From positions 1-32,968 of the forward strand of contig JAFXRC010000023.1 in NCBI GenBank assembly GCA_017526585.1: DNA of 32,968 bases, read 5' to 3'. The stretch comes from Fibrobacter sp. GTDB taxonomy: Bacteria > Fibrobacterota > Fibrobacteria > Fibrobacterales > Fibrobacteraceae. The translations under genes and the position numbers were made by a program. Position 1 is the stretch's first letter, and each line of letters opens with the position of its first letter. Below the pieces are notes generated by a model. The model did not search any database, had not been told where the DNA came from, and worked only from the letters and a program-made list of their open reading frames with translations. Shown here in pieces: positions 30,083 to 32,968 of the stretch.

Positions 30083-32364
30083 AAAAGAAAAAGATGCGAA
30101 TCCATTTTATAATCGGCTGGGTACTTGTCGCTGCCGCGGCAATTTTCCTTTTCCCCGATAAAAACATCGCACTCCAATCCGAACGCCCGCACCTGGGTCA
30201 GGTGAGTACGCGTACGATTGTCGCCCCCATCAACTTTGAGGTGCCCAAGTCCGAACAGGAAATCGAAGCCGAAAAGACCCGCGCTGCCGAAAAGGTGAAC
30301 GCCATCTTCGGTTTCAACAGCGACGAAACCAACCGCGTCTCCGAAGACCTGAAACTCTTCTTGCACAAGCTCGCCCAGTACGGTTCCCTGCAAATCCAGA
30401 TTAACCAGCTGACCGCAAGCGGCGAAAGCGATTCCACCCTGCAGTCCAAGGTGGTGCAGGCATCACGCATTTACGAAGTCCTGAAGCAGCGCATTTCGAC
30501 ATCGGCAATTAAGCCCCTGAGCCTAAACTCCAAGGCACGCGACTCGCTCCTCACCGTATTCAACCGCATCTTGCAGATGGGAGTTTCCAATACCTTCATC
30601 GCAAGCACCGAGACTGCCGCCCAGCTCTACCGCGACAACTACAACCTGCAGGACTTCAAGTACATTATCTACAACAAGCCCAACATTACACTCATCAAGG
30701 ACAACGAAAAGACCACTGTTGAGGCCTCCAACATTCAGCCTCTCCGTCGCCGCATCGACGAAGCGTTCGCCCAGTTGCAGATGAGCTTCCCGAACGAACA
30801 AGGACTCTTGAGCGCCTTCTACGAAACACTCTTCGTGTTCATGATGCCGAACGTTTTCTACCTCGAAAAAGAGACCATTGCTAGCCGCGAAGACGCCCGC
30901 AACAAGGTGACACTCATCAAGGGCATGGTTCCGCGCGGCATGGAAATCGTGGCACAGGGCGCCCCCATCACCAAGGAAATCCTCGAAAAAATTGACGCTC
31001 TCCAGCGTGCTCAGCAGAAAGAAGAAAACTCCAAGACCTTTACCGCCATCTACGGTAACGCCTTGGTATTCGCTATCATTATCACCTTCTTCTTCATCTT
31101 TATGTACACGACTCCGTCCCGTGGCATGTTCAAGAGCGCACGCCAGCTGTGGAGCCTGAATGCGCTGACCCTGCTGCAGCTCGCCGCCTTCTGGGGCGTA
31201 CATCACCTGTCCGGAAGCATCAGCAGCGCTGACATTTCGATTATCCCCGAAAACCTGGACTTCATGTGGCTGTACCCCTTCGCCTTCGCACCGGTCACGG
31301 CAACCATCCTCTACGACCGGCGCATAGGCATCGCATTCGGAGTATTTTCCGCACTCATCTTCGGCATCTTGAACGGCTACGACCTCGCCTCCATGGTCTG
31401 CGCCTTCGCCGTCATATTTGTCGCAACCGCCCCGATTGCCCGTATGCGCTACCGCGTACAATTCGTATGGGGTATTATCGTAGGCATTATCGCCATGGCC
31501 GCAGCCATCAGCGTGATGTTCCTGCTGCGCAACAGACTTTCGCTCGAAGCCTTCTACCAGAACCTCATCGCAGCGAGCGCGAACATCGTCCTTTGCTACG
31601 CACTTGCATCGGTGGCACTCATCCACTTGATGGAACGTATTTTCGGCATCACCACGGTGCTTACGCTTATGGAAATGTCGGACTTCAACCGTCCGGCATT
31701 AAAGCGCATCTCGGAATACGCACCCGGCACCTTCCACCACAGTATTCAGGTTTCAAACCTCGCCGAACATGTTGCCGACAGCATCGGAGCCAATTCGCTC
31801 CTGGTTCGCGTCATGGCACTCTACCACGACATCGGCAAGACCATGCGCCCCGAATACTTTACCGAAAACCAGAAGCAGGGCGTCAATCCGCACAACAACA
31901 TGGAACCGGACCAGTCCGTAAAAATCATCACGGGACATGTGGAGCAGGGGGCCAACCTCGCCCACGAATACAACATCCCCGACCTGGTTGCAGCAGGCAT
32001 TCGCGAACACCATGGTTCTTCTGTCATCCAGTTCTTCTACCACAAGGCACTCGAACTCGCTAAGGAAACCGGCGAAGAAGTCAAGATCGAGGATTACAGC
32101 TACAAGGGACCGAAGCCGCAGAGCAAGGAAACCGCTATCCTCATGCTCGCAGACATTATTGAAGCGACCAGCCGTTCCATGACCGACACTAGCCCCGAAG
32201 CGCTGTCCGCCATGATCCACAAGACCATCGAGAGCCGCTTCACCGAAGGCCAGTTCAACGAATGCAACTTGTCCATCAAGGAACTTTCTAAGCTCGAAAA
32301 GGCATTCCTCAACAGCCTCGACGGAACTTACCACACCCGAGTCAAATACCCGGGACAAAAGTAA
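30079..32364 (+). CDS. pgpH: 7TM-HD domain phosphohydrolase (PgpH-like, probable c-di-AMP phosphodiesterase)
   Basis: A 761-residue membrane protein with the 7TMR-HDED / 7TM / HD layout of PgpH. One N-terminal membrane helix ([17 protein letters not shown]) is followed by a ~300-residue extracytoplasmic domain (to about residue 315). About seven transmembrane helices (~325-530) follow, then a cytoplasmic HD domain. HD ligands include [15 protein letters not shown] (His554) and YHDIGK (His583-Asp584), followed by [17 protein letters not shown] and GIREHHG. PgpH proteins hydrolyse cyclic di-AMP; whether this organism makes c-di-AMP cannot be told here. The ATG overlaps the phoH stop (ATGA), as in many bacteria where these genes are adjacent. 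Confidence 0.93.
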   Translation: MKKKKMRIHFIIGWVLVAAAAIFLFPDKNIALQSERPHLGQVSTRTIVAPINFEVPKSEQEIEAEKTRAAEKVNAIFGFNSDETNRVSEDLKLFLHKLAQYGSLQIQINQLTASGESDSTLQSKVVQASRIYEVLKQRISTSAIKPLSLNSKARDSLLTVFNRILQMGVSNTFIASTETAAQLYRDNYNLQDFKYIIYNKPNITLIKDNEKTTVEASNIQPLRRRIDEAFAQLQMSFPNEQGLLSAFYETLFVFMMPNVFYLEKETIASREDARNKVTLIKGMVPRGMEIVAQGAPITKEILEKIDALQRAQQKEENSKTFTAIYGNALVFAIIITFFFIFMYTTPSRGMFKSARQLWSLNALTLLQLAAFWGVHHLSGSISSADISIIPENLDFMWLYPFAFAPVTATILYDRRIGIAFGVFSALIFGILNGYDLASMVCAFAVIFVATAPIARMRYRVQFVWGIIVGIIAMAAAISVMFLLRNRLSLEAFYQNLIAASANIVLCYALASVALIHLMERIFGITTVLTLMEMSDFNRPALKRISEYAPGTFHHSIQVSNLAEHVADSIGANSLLVRVMALYHDIGKTMRPEYFTENQKQGVNPHNNMEPDQSVKIITGHVEQGANLAHEYNIPDLVAAGIREHHGSSVIQFFYHKALELAKETGEEVKIEDYSYKGPKPQSKETAILMLADIIEATSRSMTDTSPEALSAMIHKTIESRFTEGQFNECNLSIKELSKLEKAFLNSLDGTYHTRVKYPGQK

Positions 32365-32384
32365 CCCAAAACAAAGGATGCTCT

Positions 32385-32525
32385 ATGAAAAAGACCCTTT
32401 CCGCCATCGCCACCATCGCTACCCTGCTGTTCGTTGTCGGCTGCGCAAGCAATCCGCCGCAGGACAATACAGACCAGACCCGCGAAAACGCAGAAAAGGC
32501 GTATAACGAAGTCGACGCTGAATAG
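32385..32525 (+). CDS. Very small lipoprotein (46 aa)
   Basis: A 46-residue lipoprotein: MKKTLSAIATIATLLFVV then G-C-A-S-N, with the lipobox cysteine at residue 20 and only 26 mature residues, mostly polar and ending NEVDAE. It is preceded by AAAGGATGCTCT, a good ribosome-binding site, and starts 20 bp after pgpH, so it probably shares that transcript. Entericidin-like and other tiny lipoproteins look similar, but no family can be named. Confidence 0.75.
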   Translation: MKKTLSAIATIATLLFVVGCASNPPQDNTDQTRENAEKAYNEVDAE

Positions 32526-32574
32526 TCGTCCAACAAGAAAATCAATTTTTTTGTCCAAATCACCGAGTTTTGAC

Positions 32575-32602
32575 TTGACAAGGTCCATAAACTTTGTATA
32601 TT
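32575..32602 (+). promoter_or_regulatory. Promoter of the two-TM small protein gene
   Basis: TTGACA (32575-32580), 16-bp spacer, TATATT (32597-32602), continuing TATATTTGGGC as in the preQ1-regulated promoter. Start expected near 32609; AGAGGA lies about eight bases before the ATG at 32634. Confidence 0.8.
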
Positions 32603-32633
32603 TGGGCTCGTAACTTGAGAAGAGGACTTACTG

Positions 32634-32822
32634 ATGGATAAAAAGAATATCATTCTGATTGCTCTCGGTGTGCTGCTCCTCGTTATCGGTTTCATTTGCC
32701 TCGCCACTGGCCCTGCAGATAATCCGGTATCTCTCACGGTTGCGCCGCTTATCCTGGTCGCCGCCTACCTGGTCGTGATTCCGGTCGGAATCCTCTGGAA
32801 AGGCAAAAGCCAAGACAAGTAA
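32634..32822 (+). CDS. Small two-helix membrane protein (DUF3098-like)
   Basis: A 62-residue protein with two hydrophobic helices: NIILIALGVLLLVIGFICLA, a short loop (TGPADNPVS) and LTVAPLILVAAYLVVIPVGI, with a charged tail (WKGKSQDK). The layout, including the V-A-P-L turn into the second helix, resembles the DUF3098 proteins of Bacteroidota. No function is known for that family. It has its own near-consensus promoter and a good ribosome-binding site. It lies just upstream of the tRNA genes, with only 7 bp before tRNA-Val and no terminator between them, so it may be cotranscribed with them. Confidence 0.78.
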   Translation: MDKKNIILIALGVLLLVIGFICLATGPADNPVSLTVAPLILVAAYLVVIPVGILWKGKSQDK

Positions 32823-32829
32823 AAATTCG

Positions 32830-32904
32830 GGCGATTAGCTCAGTTGGTTCAGAGCGTCTGCCTTACAAGCAGAATGTCAGCGGTTCGAATCCGTTATCGC
32901 CCAC
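32830..32904 (+). tRNA. tRNA-Val (anticodon UAC)
   Basis: Complete cloverleaf: acceptor GGGCGAT/ATCGCCC, D-arm GCTC/GAGC, anticodon stem TCTGC/GCAGA with loop CTTACAA (anticodon TAC, valine), variable loop ATGTC, T-arm AGCGG/CCGTT with TTCGAAT. The discriminator is A904; CCA is not encoded (CTA follows). Confidence 0.97.
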
Positions 32905-32927
32905 TACCGAAAATCGGAAACGATTTG

Positions 32928-32968
32928 GGGTGGTAGCTCAATTTTGGTTAGAGCACCGGCCTGTCACG
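32928..32968 (+). tRNA. tRNA-Asp (anticodon GUC), 5' part
   Basis: 5' part of a tRNA cut by the window edge: acceptor strand GGGGTGG, TA, D-arm GCTC/GAGC, anticodon stem CCGGC and loop CTGTCAC (anticodon GTC, aspartate). It lies 23 bp after tRNA-Val, so a tRNA cluster continues to the right. Confidence 0.93.

Noticed and set aside
1..32968. Mobile elements, CRISPR arrays, toxin-antitoxin or phage-defence genes
   Set aside because: I looked for transposase, integrase, Cas, restriction and abortive-infection motifs and for regularly spaced repeats and found none; the only repeats are the short palindromes listed.

Overview
The window looks like a chromosomal segment from a Fibrobacter-type bacterium (Fibrobacterota, FCB group). 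The evidence is serine-rich linkers behind lipoprotein signal peptides (C-S-[SD]-D-S-S-S after the lipobox cysteine), a member of the Fibrobacter paralogous family TIGR02147, a secreted GH16 beta-glucanase, two outer-membrane-type proteins, and promoters of the form TTGACA-17-TATATTTG. I see no phage, transposase, integrase or CRISPR genes. The identification is an inference from gene content.

Layout. 1-1048 (minus): partial bioA and a GNAT acetyltransferase. 1115-2865 (plus): an acidic small protein and a GGDEF diguanylate cyclase. 2868-4396: promoter, a very clear preQ1-I riboswitch, a VUT/YhhQ-type queuosine-precursor transporter and a translationally coupled SDR dehydrogenase. 4421-7929: GH16 lipoprotein, then a TIGR02147 protein overlapping a second Ser-linker lipoprotein. 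7976-9900: terminators, a near-perfect sigma-54 promoter, and glnK-amtB. 10070-17294 (minus): tryptophan biosynthesis in two transcription units, trpGD-trpCF and trpBA. Each is preceded by its own Trp-codon leader peptide and classical attenuator. The units are separated by a plus-strand lipoprotein gene with a long structured 5' leader; trpE is not present. 17393-18800: two putative outer-membrane barrel proteins. 18807-20997 (minus): fused siroheme decarboxylase AhbA-AhbB and radical-SAM AhbC, the siroheme-dependent (alternative) haem branch. 21116-28713 (minus): LpoB-like lipoprotein, small basic protein, mnmG, an FKBP_N/FKBP_N/thioredoxin lipoprotein, proS and an aminopeptidase P. 28824-32822 (plus): small lipoprotein, phoH, pgpH-like 7TM-HD phosphodiesterase, a 46-aa lipoprotein and a two-TM small protein. 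The right end holds tRNA-Val(UAC) and the 5' part of tRNA-Asp(GUC).

The most noteworthy content is regulatory RNA: a preQ1-I aptamer abutting the start codon of its transporter, two parallel trp attenuators whose leader mRNAs appear to be leaderless and share an 11-nt promoter motif, and a ~120-nt rod-like RNA in the leader of the lipoprotein gene that splits the trp cluster. A CGTCATTGCGA...GCAATCC palindromic repeat occurs three times. One copy is translated in frame in the linker of the TrpC-TrpF fusion, and another exactly fills the gap between ahbC and ahbAB.
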